Source: JAUYIV01 sp040882645 (GTDB lineage: Bacteria > Actinomycetota > Acidimicrobiia > Spongiisociales > UBA11373). Taken from it: a stretch of 51,435 bases of DNA. Shown in pieces: positions 22,976 through 31,217 of this stretch. The first letter of the stretch is position 1, and each line of letters starts with the position of its first letter. The DNA lies in assembly GCA_040882645.1 (NCBI GenBank), contig JBBEAX010000103.1, positions 1 to 51,435 of the forward strand. The letters are read 5' to 3'. Under the pieces are notes generated by a model. It was given only the letters and a program-made list of their open reading frames with translations. It was not told the DNA's origin and searched no databases. Made by a program: the position numbers and the translations under genes.

Positions 22976-23601
22976 TGGCACGGTACATCGGACCCGTCTG
23001 CCGGCTCTGCCGCCGCGAGCGCACCAAGCTGTTCCTCAAGGGGGCGCGGTGCGAGTCGAGCAAGTGCGCCGTCGAGCGCAAGCCGTATCCGCCGGGTGAG
23101 CACGGCCGCGGCCGCATCCGCGAGACCCAGTACCTCATCCAGCTGCGCGAGAAGCAGAAGGCCCGCCGCATCTACGGCGTGCTCGAGAAGCAGTTCCGCG
23201 GCTATTACAGCGAGGCCGCCCGCCAGAAGGGCATCACCGGCGAGAACCTCCTCCGTATCCTCGAGAGCCGTCTCGACAACGTCGTGTACCGCGCCCGGTT
23301 CGCCGAGTCGCGTGCCCAGTCGCGCCAGCTCGTCGCCCACGGCCACTTCAGCGTGAACGGGCGGAGGGTCACCATTCCTTCATACCGGGTGCGCCCTGGC
23401 GACGTGGTCACCATCCGGGACCGCAGCAAGCAGATGATCGCCGTCCAGCATGCCATCGATACCTCGGGCTCTCGCAGCCCGGTGGAATGGATGGACGTTG
23501 AACCCGATGCACGCAAGATCACAATCACCAGCCTCCCGAGCCGGGTGCAAATCGACACCCAGGTCCAGGAGCAGCTGATCGTCGAGCTGTACTCGAAGTA
23601 A
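22975..23601 (+). CDS. rpsD: 30S ribosomal protein S4, zinc-binding form
   Basis: S4 (uS4) nucleates 30S assembly and can act as antiterminator and operon repressor in enterobacteria. The 208-residue product has C9, C12, C26 and C31 in the N-terminus, the zinc site of C+ S4 proteins. The S4 RNA-binding motif is at about residues 95-155 (LESRLDNVVYRARFAESRAQSRQLVAHGHFSVNGRRV). One-base overlap with rpsK. Confidence 0.97.
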   Translation: MARYIGPVCRLCRRERTKLFLKGARCESSKCAVERKPYPPGEHGRGRIRETQYLIQLREKQKARRIYGVLEKQFRGYYSEAARQKGITGENLLRILESRLDNVVYRARFAESRAQSRQLVAHGHFSVNGRRVTIPSYRVRPGDVVTIRDRSKQMIAVQHAIDTSGSRSPVEWMDVEPDARKITITSLPSRVQIDTQVQEQLIVELYSK

Positions 23602-23612
23602 GGGGCCGAACC

Positions 23613-24563
23613 GTGTTGATCGTCCAGCGTCCACAAATCGAGGAAGAGGTCGTCGACGACGACCGCTCGCGTTTCATCGTCGAGCCGCTCGAACCAGGTT
23701 TCGGCTACACGCTGGGGAACACCCTGCGGCGCACGCTGCTGGCCCGCATCCCGGGTGCGGCCATCACCAGCGTCCGCATCGAGGGGGTGCAGCATGAGTT
23801 CGCCACCGTCACCGGGGTCACCGAGGACGTGGTCGACATCATCCTGAACCTCAAGCAGGTGGTCCTCCGCATCGATGTCGACGGGCCCCAGGTGCTCTAC
23901 CTGACCGCCAAGGGCAAGGGCGACATCACCGCCGGCGACATCAAGGCCCCGGCCGGGGTGGAGATCGTGAACCCCGATCATCACCTTGCCACGCTGTCGT
24001 CGTCGGGCAAGCTCGAGATCGAGATGTCCGCCGAGCGCGGGGTCGGCTATCGCAGCGCCGACAAGAACAATCGCGGCGAAGGGATCGGCGTCATCCCCAT
24101 CGACTCGATCTTCTCGCCGGTGCGCAAGGTGGCGTACACGGTCGGCAACACCCAGGTGGGGCAGATGACGAACTTCGACAAGCTCATCATCGACATCCAC
24201 ACCGACGGGTCGGCCACCCCCCGCGAGGCGATCTCGTCGGCAGGCAAGACCCTCAACGAGCTGATGGGGCTCTTCGCCGACTTCGGCGAGGGGGTCGGAC
24301 TCGAGCTGGGCGATGTGGTGACGGCCGAATCGAGCTCCCCGGACCTCGACCTCCCGATTGAGGCCCTCGACCTCTCCGAGCGTCCCCGCAACTGCCTGCG
24401 CCGCGCCCAGATCCAGACGGTGGGCGAGTTGGTGCTGCGGACCGAGGAAGACTTGCTCAACATCACCAACTTCGGACAGAAGAGCCTCGAAGAGGTGGCG
24501 GCCAAGCTCGACGAGCTCGGGTTGTCGCTGGCCTCGGCGCGGGACCAGGAAGTCAGCGCCTGA
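23613..24563 (+). CDS. rpoA: DNA-directed RNA polymerase subunit alpha
   Basis: RpoA dimerises to nucleate RNA polymerase. The 316-residue product has the N-terminal domain (MLIVQRPQIEEEVVDDDRSRF, PGFGYTLGNTLRRTLL) and a C-terminal domain at about 240-305 (LDLSERPRNCLRRAQIQTVGELVLRTEEDLLNITNFGQKSLEEV) that contacts UP elements and activators. GTG start at 23613 with GGGGC upstream. Stop overlaps the rplQ ATG by one base. Confidence 0.97.
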   Translation: MLIVQRPQIEEEVVDDDRSRFIVEPLEPGFGYTLGNTLRRTLLARIPGAAITSVRIEGVQHEFATVTGVTEDVVDIILNLKQVVLRIDVDGPQVLYLTAKGKGDITAGDIKAPAGVEIVNPDHHLATLSSSGKLEIEMSAERGVGYRSADKNNRGEGIGVIPIDSIFSPVRKVAYTVGNTQVGQMTNFDKLIIDIHTDGSATPREAISSAGKTLNELMGLFADFGEGVGLELGDVVTAESSSPDLDLPIEALDLSERPRNCLRRAQIQTVGELVLRTEEDLLNITNFGQKSLEEVAAKLDELGLSLASARDQEVSA

Positions 24564-24913
24564 TGCCTCGCCCCAAGAAGGGTCCCCGGCTCGGCGGTGA
24601 CGCCACCCACCAGAAGCACATCCTGAGCAACCTTGCCAAGGAGCTCATCTGGGATGAGCGGGTCACCACCACCGTCGCCAAGGCGAAGATGCTGCGGCCC
24701 TACGCCGAGAAGCTGATCACCAAGGCTCGGATCGGCTCGCTGCATGCCCGTCGCATGGTGCTCGCCGACATCGAGGACACCGAGGTCGTCACGCGCCTCT
24801 TCGACCAGGTCGCCCCCCGGTATGCCGAGCGACCCGGTGGTTACACCCGGATCGTGCGCCTTGGGCCGCGGCGGGGTGATGGCGCCGAAATGGCAGTCGT
24901 CGAGCTCGTCTGA
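24563..24913 (+). CDS. rplQ: 50S ribosomal protein L17
   Basis: L17 (bL17) near the tunnel exit. The 116-residue product begins MPRPKKGPRLGGDATHQKHILSNLAKELIWDERVTTTVAKAK and ends GPRRGDGAEMAVVELV, normal length without the acidic extension common in other actinobacteria. One-base overlap with rpoA. It ends the alpha unit; truA, its usual neighbour, is displaced by 6.9 kb. Confidence 0.97.
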   Translation: MPRPKKGPRLGGDATHQKHILSNLAKELIWDERVTTTVAKAKMLRPYAEKLITKARIGSLHARRMVLADIEDTEVVTRLFDQVAPRYAERPGGYTRIVRLGPRRGDGAEMAVVELV

Positions 24914-25026
24914 GCCTTCAGCTCGATGGCACTCTGGACCACTGATCCTGGCGTACGCCTGGGGTCGCCCGTAGCGGGTCGGGGCGCGCGGCGTTGATCG
25001 GCGAGACTCGCACTTTCCCCGCATCG

Positions 25027-25482
25027 ATGCTGGTCATCGGGGTACTGATGCTGGGAAGCTTCCTCATCGTCGCCACCTCGATGGTGGCTGCGGTGATCGC
25101 CGACGACCGGCCCACCCTGCCCGACGTCGAACTTCTCGCCCTGCCTGGCGGCATCGAGGTTGTGGATTCGCACTCGACTTGTGACGCCTCGGAGTGCGAC
25201 GGGTACGGACTCGTCCTCGATCAACCGGGCATACCCGCGGATCAAGTCATCGAACAGGTCGCCGAAAGTCTGCGCGGCGACGGGTGGATCACCCGGGTTT
25301 GCGGCCTGGGTGAGACCTGTTTGCGCAAGGACGGCCTGGGAGTGATGCTCGCCCCCTGGTCGATGATCGACGACACCCTCAACGCCCCCATCCGCGCATC
25401 TCTCGAGGAGCAGGGGATCGATCAAGAGGCCCTGGTGTACTTGCGGTACCACCGCTGCGGTGATCTGCATCCCTGCCTCTGA
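25027..25482 (+). CDS. Membrane-anchored exported protein, unknown function
   Basis: From ATG 25027 the product is 151 residues. An N-terminal hydrophobic helix (MLVIGVLMLGSFLIVATSMVAAVIA) could be a signal anchor. It is followed by an outside domain with six cysteines, including CDASEC, CGLGETC and a terminal CGDLHPC, suggestive of disulfides. A TTG at 24994 would add 11 residues. No family recognised. It lies between rplQ and the chloride transporter, same strand. Confidence 0.68.
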   Translation: MLVIGVLMLGSFLIVATSMVAAVIADDRPTLPDVELLALPGGIEVVDSHSTCDASECDGYGLVLDQPGIPADQVIEQVAESLRGDGWITRVCGLGETCLRKDGLGVMLAPWSMIDDTLNAPIRASLEEQGIDQEALVYLRYHRCGDLHPCL

Positions 25483-25570
25483 GAGAGCCAGCCTTCACCA
25501 CCCACCGTCCTTTGCCTGACGCCGACCGGGCTGTCCGGTGCACCCCGGGGCGGGGCGTTATCGTCCGCTG

Positions 25571-27820
25571 ATGCTTCGTCGCCTCTGGGGGATGCTCGTC
25601 TCGGCTTTGCAGCGCCGAGGCGCTGCGGTATTCCTTGCCCTTTCAGTGGCGGTCGGGGTGATCGTCGGCGTGGCGGCTGCAGCCCTCATCGGGGCGATCG
25701 AGGGTATGGCGGAAGTCATCGACTGGGCCGGTGAGTCACTCGACACGCCCGAGTTGATCTTTCTCGCAACGGTGCCGCTCGGCCTGTTGCTCGCCTGGGC
25801 CATTGCCCGTCGCTTCGCGCCGGAAGTGGCCGGAGATGGCGTGCCCGAGGCGGCGGCAGCCCTGGCGGTGCGGTCCGGCTATCTGCCCACGCGATCTGCC
25901 CCTCTCAAGATCCTGACCACCGCCCTCACCGTCGGTAGCGGCGGCTCGGCCGGTCGGGAGGGTCCGATCGTCCAGGTGGGCGCATCGATCGGATCTTCGA
26001 TCGCCCGCCACACCGGCCTGGGAGAAGACCGGGTGCGGAGTCTGGTGGCCGCCGGCGCCGGGGCGGCCATCGGGGCCTCGTTCAACGCGCCCATCGCCGG
26101 GATGATGTTTGCGATGGAGGTGATCCTCGGCAACTTCGCAATCCGTCACCTCAACGCAGTCGTGGTGGCCTCGGTGTCCGCCGCGGTGACCACTCGATCG
26201 ATCGTGGGAGAGGAGCTGATCCTTCGTTCGTTCCCCCACCGGGTCCGCGACCCCCGCGAGCTCATCCTGTATGCGCTGCTCGGGGTGCTCGCCGCCCTCG
26301 TCGGCTGGTTGTTTCTGCGGGCGATCCATTACGCGGACGCCGTGGGGAAGCCGAGGCGCGCCTGGATGGGGCCGGTGGTGCTGGGGCTGCTGGTAGCCGG
26401 GATCGGGTTCTTCGAGCCTCGGATCCTCGGTACCGGGCAGGACTATGTGCGGGGCCTGCTCGGCCTCCTCACAACCGACTCGATCGTCTGGTACGCCGTC
26501 CTCGGCATCGCGTTCGCCAAGATCGTGGCGACCGCCCTCACCCTGGGTTCAGGCGGGTCGGGCGGCGCCTTCATGCCCAGTCTGTTCATCGGTGCGGCGC
26601 TCGGGGCCGGGTTCACGGACCTCGTCGCGCCGTTCTGGACGGTTTCGACCCTCGAGCCGGGCTCGTTCGCCGTGGTCGGAATGGCGGCGACCTTCGCCGC
26701 GGTCGCCCGGGCCCCGTTGACCTCGATCCTGATCGTGTTCGAGATCACCCAGGACTACGGCCTGGTCTTACCCCTGATGCTGGCTGCCTCACTGGCGACC
26801 TTCCTCGCCGACCGGGTGCACCGCGACAGCGTCTACTCGATGGCGCTGCGGAAGATGGGGATCACCCTCACCAGGCGAAGCGAGGTGGATCTACTCGACA
26901 CCGTGACGGTGGCGGAGATCGTGGATCGCACCCCTGTCGTCGCCGAGGTTTCCGCGACGACCGCCGAAGTTCAACGACTGATGGACCTCAACCGCCTCCA
27001 CGGTGTCCCGGTGGTCGACGGCGGGCGCCTGGTGGGCGTGCTCACAGTCAGCGACATCGTTCGGACCGGCGGCCCGTCCGACTCGGTGACCGCGGCCGAC
27101 GCCATGACGCCGCGCCCGGTGACGGTGACCCCGGCGACCCCGGTGTCGCAGGTGCTGGAGCGGATGGCTTCGGTTGGTATCGGACGGATCCCGGTCGTCG
27201 CCGGCGACGATCCGGGTCGGCTGATTGCGATGTTCCGCCGCGAAGACGCCGTCAAGGCCTACCACATCGCTCTCGGGCAGGAGATCGATCACGACCTGGG
27301 CCGTTCCCGCCTCCAGGCGAGGGTGGCCGTCGGCGCCGACTTCCACGAGGTGCGTATCACCGCCGGTTCGGTCGCCGACGGACGACTTCTCAAGGAATTG
27401 CCGGTTCCGGGTGGGGCCACCGTCGTGTCGGTCAGGAGGGGGTTGGAGGTACTGGTGCCCGACGGGAACACCAGGCTGCGGCGCGACGACATCCTCACCG
27501 TCTTCGCCCGCCCCGGGGTGGGAGCCCAACTCGACGAGCGTCTCCACGCCGGCGACACCGCCGAGCTGGACATCGTGGTCCCCGACGACGAAGCACGCTT
27601 CTTCGATTTGGAGATCCCTCGTGGTTCGACCGCAGCGGGCAGAGAGATACGGGAGGTGGCCGTCCCGGCAGGGTGCACGGTGGTGTCGGTGCGGCGCCTC
27701 GGCGAGGTGATCGTCCCCACCGGCCACACCGTGCTCGAGGCAGGGGACGTGCTGACGGTGTTCGCCCGCTCTGGCCCCAGAAGGATCTTCGCGGAGCGGC
27801 TGAAAGTCGGAGCAAAGTGA
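25571..27820 (+). CDS. ClC chloride channel/antiporter with CBS pair and two RCK_C (TrkA-C) domains
   Basis: A 749-residue protein. Residues ~1-425 are a ClC core with about 10-12 membrane helices and the anion-pore motifs GDGVPEA (88-94), GSGGSAGREGP (with gating Glu130) and GSGGSGGAFMPSLFIG. Two CBS domains follow (VVAEVSATTAEVQRLMDLNRLHGVPVVDGG, then a second copy to REDAVKAYH), then two RCK_C domains (LKELPVPGGATVVSVRRG; REIREVAVPAGCTVVSVRR). The position of the E. coli internal proton glutamate E203 is Val184 (MEV), as in ClC channels, so tight H+ coupling is doubtful. A GTG at 25538 is an alternative start. The nucleotide-sensing tail suggests regulation by adenine nucleotides or other small ligands. 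Confidence 0.9.
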   Translation: MLRRLWGMLVSALQRRGAAVFLALSVAVGVIVGVAAAALIGAIEGMAEVIDWAGESLDTPELIFLATVPLGLLLAWAIARRFAPEVAGDGVPEAAAALAVRSGYLPTRSAPLKILTTALTVGSGGSAGREGPIVQVGASIGSSIARHTGLGEDRVRSLVAAGAGAAIGASFNAPIAGMMFAMEVILGNFAIRHLNAVVVASVSAAVTTRSIVGEELILRSFPHRVRDPRELILYALLGVLAALVGWLFLRAIHYADAVGKPRRAWMGPVVLGLLVAGIGFFEPRILGTGQDYVRGLLGLLTTDSIVWYAVLGIAFAKIVATALTLGSGGSGGAFMPSLFIGAALGAGFTDLVAPFWTVSTLEPGSFAVVGMAATFAAVARAPLTSILIVFEITQDYGLVLPLMLAASLATFLADRVHRDSVYSMALRKMGITLTRRSEVDLLDTVTVAEIVDRTPVVAEVSATTAEVQRLMDLNRLHGVPVVDGGRLVGVLTVSDIVRTGGPSDSVTAADAMTPRPVTVTPATPVSQVLERMASVGIGRIPVVAGDDPGRLIAMFRREDAVKAYHIALGQEIDHDLGRSRLQARVAVGADFHEVRITAGSVADGRLLKELPVPGGATVVSVRRGLEVLVPDGNTRLRRDDILTVFARPGVGAQLDERLHAGDTAELDIVVPDDEARFFDLEIPRGSTAAGREIREVAVPAGCTVVSVRRLGEVIVPTGHTVLEAGDVLTVFARSGPRRIFAERLKVGAK

Positions 27821-27846
27821 GGGATTTGAGCTCGTCGCGCGGTGGG

Positions 27847-27985
27847 GGCGAAAGGCGAAAGGCGAAGGGCGAAACCCCGTGGGGCGTGGTCGCGGTTCGG
27901 CTCGATTGGCGATTGGCAAGATCTGAAACGCGTTGACGCGGTTTCGCCGTTCGCTTTTCGCCCATCGCCCCTTGTTCGCCTTTCG
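27847..27985. repeat. Heptamer arrays GGCGAAA, GATTGGC and degenerate TTTCGCC
   Basis: Bases 27847-27874 are GGCGAAA, GGCGAAA, GGCGAAG, GGCGAAA. Bases 27904-27917 are GATTGGC twice. Bases 27942-27969 are TTTCGCC, GTTCGCT, TTTCGCC, CATCGCC, with another TTCGCCTTTCG at 27975-27985. The last group is the reverse complement of the first, so the array again has inverted arms. It fills most of the 197-base gap between clcA and the oxidoreductase. GAAACGCG and CGCGGTTTC around 27927-27946 form a further small hairpin. Confidence 0.82.
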
Positions 27986-28017
27986 TTTGCCTCTGGCCCC
28001 TCTTCTAATCTGACCTC

Positions 28018-28827
28018 ATGAACTCTCCGTACCCGTTCCCGGTCCGCATTGCCCTTCAAATTCACCCCCAGCAGGCGTCCTATGGGGCGATGCGGGATGC
28101 CGCCATCGAGGCCGAGGAGCGCGGGGTGGACATCGTCTTCAACTGGGACCACTTCTACCCCCTCTATGACGATCCCGATGGGGCACACTTCGAGTGTTGG
28201 ACCCAGTTGGCGTCCTTCGCCGAAGTGACCAGCCGGGTGGAGATCGGCCCGCTGGTGACCTGCAACTCGTACCGGAACCCGAATCTGCTGGCCGACATGG
28301 CCCGCACCGTCGATCACATTTCGGGGGGGCGGGTGATCCTCGGCATCGGCTCCGGGTGGTTCGAGCGCGACTACGTGGAGTTCGGGTACGAGTTCGGGAC
28401 CGCGCCAGGGCGCCTGCGGGCGCTGAAGCGGGACCTGCCGATCATCGAAGAGCGACTCACAAAGTTGAATCCGCCGCCGCTTCGGGACATGCCGATCATG
28501 GTTGGCGGCGGGGGAGAGAAGGTCACCCTTCGCATCACCGCCGAGCACGCGGACATCTGGCACGGATTCGGTGACGCCGAGACGATTCGCCACAAGAACG
28601 AGGTGCTCGACGGCCACTGCCGGGCCGTCGGCCGCGATCCAGCGGAGATCGAGCGTTCGGCAGGCATCCGGATGGCGTCGTGGGATGACCCCTCCGTCGG
28701 CGAGCCTCTGGTGGAAGCCGGAGCCACCCTGCTCACCTTCGGCAAAGGCGGCCCCCTCTACGACCTGGCGTTCCTCGATAGATGGATCGCGTGGCGCGAC
28801 GAAACCAACGAGGCATCCTCGGGGTGA
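28018..28827 (+). CDS. Luciferase-like (LLM class) flavin/F420-dependent oxidoreductase
   Basis: A 269-residue TIM-barrel oxidoreductase of the bacterial-luciferase superfamily. Recognisable parts are VRIALQIHPQQASYGAMRDAAIEAEERGVD, FNWDHFYPL, IGPLVTCNSYRNPNLLADMARTVDHISGGR and the cofactor-loop ILGIGSGWFERDYVEFGY. In Actinobacteria most such proteins use F420 rather than FMN; substrate unknown. The ATG at 28018 follows an AT-richer stretch after a heptamer array. Cytoplasmic; no signal. Confidence 0.9.
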   Translation: MNSPYPFPVRIALQIHPQQASYGAMRDAAIEAEERGVDIVFNWDHFYPLYDDPDGAHFECWTQLASFAEVTSRVEIGPLVTCNSYRNPNLLADMARTVDHISGGRVILGIGSGWFERDYVEFGYEFGTAPGRLRALKRDLPIIEERLTKLNPPPLRDMPIMVGGGGEKVTLRITAEHADIWHGFGDAETIRHKNEVLDGHCRAVGRDPAEIERSAGIRMASWDDPSVGEPLVEAGATLLTFGKGGPLYDLAFLDRWIAWRDETNEASSG

Positions 28828-28875
28828 GTTCCTTTCGAACCGGTCTTCTCTGTCGTTGCCAGACCGCCGCTCGCC

Positions 28876-28972
28876 GCGATTCGCGATTCGCGATTCGACA
28901 GAGGTCGGGTTGAGGACACCGTGAGTGATTTGGCGCTTCGTATTGCGTATTGCGTATCGCGTATCGCGCAAT
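28876..28972. repeat. Heptamer arrays GCGATTC and GCGTATT/GCGTATC reaching the Nudix start codon
   Basis: GCGATTC occurs three times at 28876-28896. After 41 bases comes TCGTATT, GCGTATT, GCGTATC, GCGTATC, GCGCAAT at 28938-28972. The A and T of the Nudix ATG (28971-28973) are the last two bases of the final unit. No Shine-Dalgarno sequence lies upstream, because the space it would use is occupied by repeat units. Confidence 0.88.
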
Positions 28973-29504
28973 GAGAAGCGAGCTCATCGCCCTCCTCGCC
29001 GGGTACGAACCATCCGACCCGGATGAGCAGGATTACCGGATCCGCATGCTCGATCTGGCGGCGGTGGCTCATGACCCGTTCCGGCGCACCGAGTACGACC
29101 CCGGGCATTTCACTGCCAGCGGGTTCGTGGTGCACCCGAACGGCGACCGGTTGCTGCTGATCCATCACGCCCGGCTGGGGATCTGGGTGCAACCCGGAGG
29201 GCATGTGGATCCCGGTGACCCGTCGCTGCTCGAGGCCGCACGCAGGGAGATTGTCGAGGAGACCGGCATCGCCCGGCTCCATCCGGTCACGGAGGGGCTG
29301 GTCGACATCGACATTCATCGCTTCGGGCCGTCGGGCGACCAACCGGAGCACCTTCATTTCGATGTGCGGTTCGCCTTTGTCGCCGACCGGGCCGACCTGC
29401 GGCCGAACGCCGAGGTGCTCGAAGCGGTTTGGGTCCGCCAGGAGGACCTCGCCGGCCTCACGGTCGACCGTTCGGTCATCCGCCCGGCGGCCAAGCTCCT
29501 CTAG
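28971..29504 (+). CDS. Nudix hydrolase
   Basis: A 177-residue Nudix protein. The Nudix box is at about residues 73-98: GGHVDPGD, then LLEAARREIVEETGI with the catalytic REIVEE. The first Glu of the consensus GX5E is Asp here, as in several subfamilies. Family members hydrolyse nucleoside diphosphates linked to another group; substrate unknown. The ATG at 28971 (MRSELIALLAGYEP) is used; an upstream TTG frame at 28950 only translates the heptamer repeats. Initiation may be leaderless or use an unusual site. Confidence 0.88.
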   Translation: MRSELIALLAGYEPSDPDEQDYRIRMLDLAAVAHDPFRRTEYDPGHFTASGFVVHPNGDRLLLIHHARLGIWVQPGGHVDPGDPSLLEAARREIVEETGIARLHPVTEGLVDIDIHRFGPSGDQPEHLHFDVRFAFVADRADLRPNAEVLEAVWVRQEDLAGLTVDRSVIRPAAKLL

Positions 29505-29546
29505 AGGCGTTGCCCCCTTGGAGCGCCGCTGCCACCACCGGACGAT

Positions 29547-29694
29547 CGCCCCGTTCTCGGGGCGACCTGCCCCTCGAACGGGGGTGGTTGCCAGGTGTGG
29601 TGTTCTGTCGTATTGCGAATATTGCGGGGCGGCCCTTGGCCGCCTTAGCCAGCCTTCGGCTGGCCAATTGCGGCCGAGCGCCCAGCGCTCGGCC
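29547..29694. repeat. Hairpin cluster with a short heptamer remnant upstream of the radical SAM gene
   Basis: Four perfect hairpins: CGCCCCG/CGGGGCG (29547-29564), GGCGGCC/GGCCGCC (29628-29644), GCCAGCC/GGCTGGC (29648-29664) and GGCCGAGCGC/GCGCTCGGCC (29672-29694). The last three have 3-base loops and are nearly back to back. Between the first and second lies GTTCTGTCG (29602-29610) followed by TATTGCG and AATATTG, a short member of the heptamer family. The 279-base gap holds no gene. Confidence 0.8.
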
Positions 29695-29712
29695 ACCGCG
29701 CCTTGGCTCGTG

Positions 29713-29721
29713 TGCGATAAT
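29713..29721 (+). promoter_or_regulatory. Extended -10 promoter element for the radical SAM gene
   Basis: TGCGATAAT is an extended -10 (TGN plus GATAAT) 62 bases before the ATG of the KamA-like gene. No good -35 is seen, which extended -10 promoters can do without. It lies just after the hairpin cluster, so the cluster is outside the transcript. Confidence 0.5.
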
Positions 29722-29783
29722 GGGGGTTCAGCACGCTCTCGCCGGGTTCGGACGGACTCGCCGGGTCGAACGACGGAGGTGCA

Positions 29784-31196
29784 ATGACCGAGACCACCAG
29801 GTTCAAGGCCATCAATGCCGGGAACATCGATCGGCTGCCCCAGTGGCAGGCACTCGATCCCGAGCTGCAGCGAGCGGTCAGGGTCGTGGCGACCGTCCTG
29901 CCGTTTCGGACCAACCATTACGTCGTCGATCAACTGATCGACTGGGGCAACCTGCCCGCCGATCCCATCTTCCAGCTCACCTTCCCCCAGCGGGGGATGC
30001 TGAGTGACGAGGATTTCGAGACGATGGCCGCCCTGGTCGACTCGGGTGCCGATCGCACCGTCATCGAGGAAGCCGCCAACGGGATTCGGTCGACCCTCAA
30101 CCCCCACCCGGCCGGGCAGATGACGCACAACGTCCCCGAGTTCGAGTGTGGGCCGGTCGACGGGATTCAGCACAAGTACCGCGAGACGGTGCTGTTCTTT
30201 CCGAATAGGGGGCAGACGTGCCACGCGTATTGCACGTTCTGTTTCCGGTGGGCCCAGTTCGTGGGTCCCAAGGAGCTTCGCTTCGGCACCGACGACACCG
30301 AACTGGTCGGCTCGTATCTCGCCGCACACCCGGAGGTCACCGACGTGCTGATCACGGGCGGCGACCCGCTGATCATGAAGACCAGGGTATTGCGGCGATA
30401 CATCGAACCTCTTCTGAAGGTCGATCACCTCACCAGCATCAGGATCGGGTCGAAGGCGGTGGCGTATTGGCCACAGCGATTCGTGACCGATGACGATTCC
30501 GACGACCTCCTCGGTCTCTTCGAGGAGATCGTGGCCGCCGGCAAGCATGTCGCCTTGATGGGGCACTACTCCCATCCGGTTGAACTCAGCACCGACATCG
30601 CCCAGGACGCGGCGAGGCGGGTCGTCTCCACCGGCGCCAACATCCGGATGCAGAGCCCGGTGCTGCGTCACATCAACGCCGATCCGAAGATTTGGGCCGA
30701 CCTGTGGCGGCAGGGGATCCAGCTCGGCCTTGTGCCGTATTACATGTTCGTGGTGCGCGACACCGGGGCGAGGGCGTACTTCGAGGTGCCGCTGGCCGAG
30801 GCGCAGACGATCTTCCGGCGGGCCTACCGACAGGTGTCAGGCCTTGCCCGCACCGTTCGCGGGCCATCGATGTCGGCGACGCCGGGGAAGATCAGGGTGG
30901 CCGGAACCGCCCAGGTGTCGGGGAAGAAGGTGTTCGTGCTCGAGTACCTGCAGGCGAGGGCACCGGAAAGGGTGGCGGTCCCGTTCTTCGCGGAGTTCGA
31001 CGAGCACGCCACCTGGTTCGACCAGCTCCGGCCGATCCGGGAGGCCGACCAGTGGTTGTTCGAGGACTCGGTGAGCCGCCATCACGAGAAGGACGAGGTA
31101 CCCACCCCGGTCCAGATCACAAGGCGGCCCGGTCCCGTCGACTCCCGCCCCGAACGACCGAAGCGCTCACCGTCGCCGGTGCGGACGGAGAAGTAG
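29784..31196 (+). CDS. KamA-family radical SAM aminomutase-like protein
   Basis: A 470-residue radical SAM enzyme of the lysine 2,3-aminomutase family. The [4Fe-4S]-binding cysteines are C146, C150 and C153 in TCHAYCTFCFRW. The SAM-contact motif TGGDPLIM and the late PGKIRVAG follow. The Lys at about 369 in PGK aligns with the PLP-binding lysine of lysine aminomutase. The last ~45 residues are a Pro/Arg-rich tail. It could act on lysine, glutamate or a related amino acid, for example to make a beta-amino-acid osmolyte, but no acetyltransferase of that pathway is adjacent. GGAGGT lies 5 bases before the ATG. Confidence 0.88.
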   Translation: MTETTRFKAINAGNIDRLPQWQALDPELQRAVRVVATVLPFRTNHYVVDQLIDWGNLPADPIFQLTFPQRGMLSDEDFETMAALVDSGADRTVIEEAANGIRSTLNPHPAGQMTHNVPEFECGPVDGIQHKYRETVLFFPNRGQTCHAYCTFCFRWAQFVGPKELRFGTDDTELVGSYLAAHPEVTDVLITGGDPLIMKTRVLRRYIEPLLKVDHLTSIRIGSKAVAYWPQRFVTDDDSDDLLGLFEEIVAAGKHVALMGHYSHPVELSTDIAQDAARRVVSTGANIRMQSPVLRHINADPKIWADLWRQGIQLGLVPYYMFVVRDTGARAYFEVPLAEAQTIFRRAYRQVSGLARTVRGPSMSATPGKIRVAGTAQVSGKKVFVLEYLQARAPERVAVPFFAEFDEHATWFDQLRPIREADQWLFEDSVSRHHEKDEVPTPVQITRRPGPVDSRPERPKRSPSPVRTEK

Positions 31197-31217
31197 CCGG
31201 CGGCGGATGGCGGTCCG

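Noticed and set aside
28950..28970. TTG at 28950 as the Nudix start
   Set aside because: The added residues are only translated repeat units; the ATG at 28971 begins the recognisable protein.
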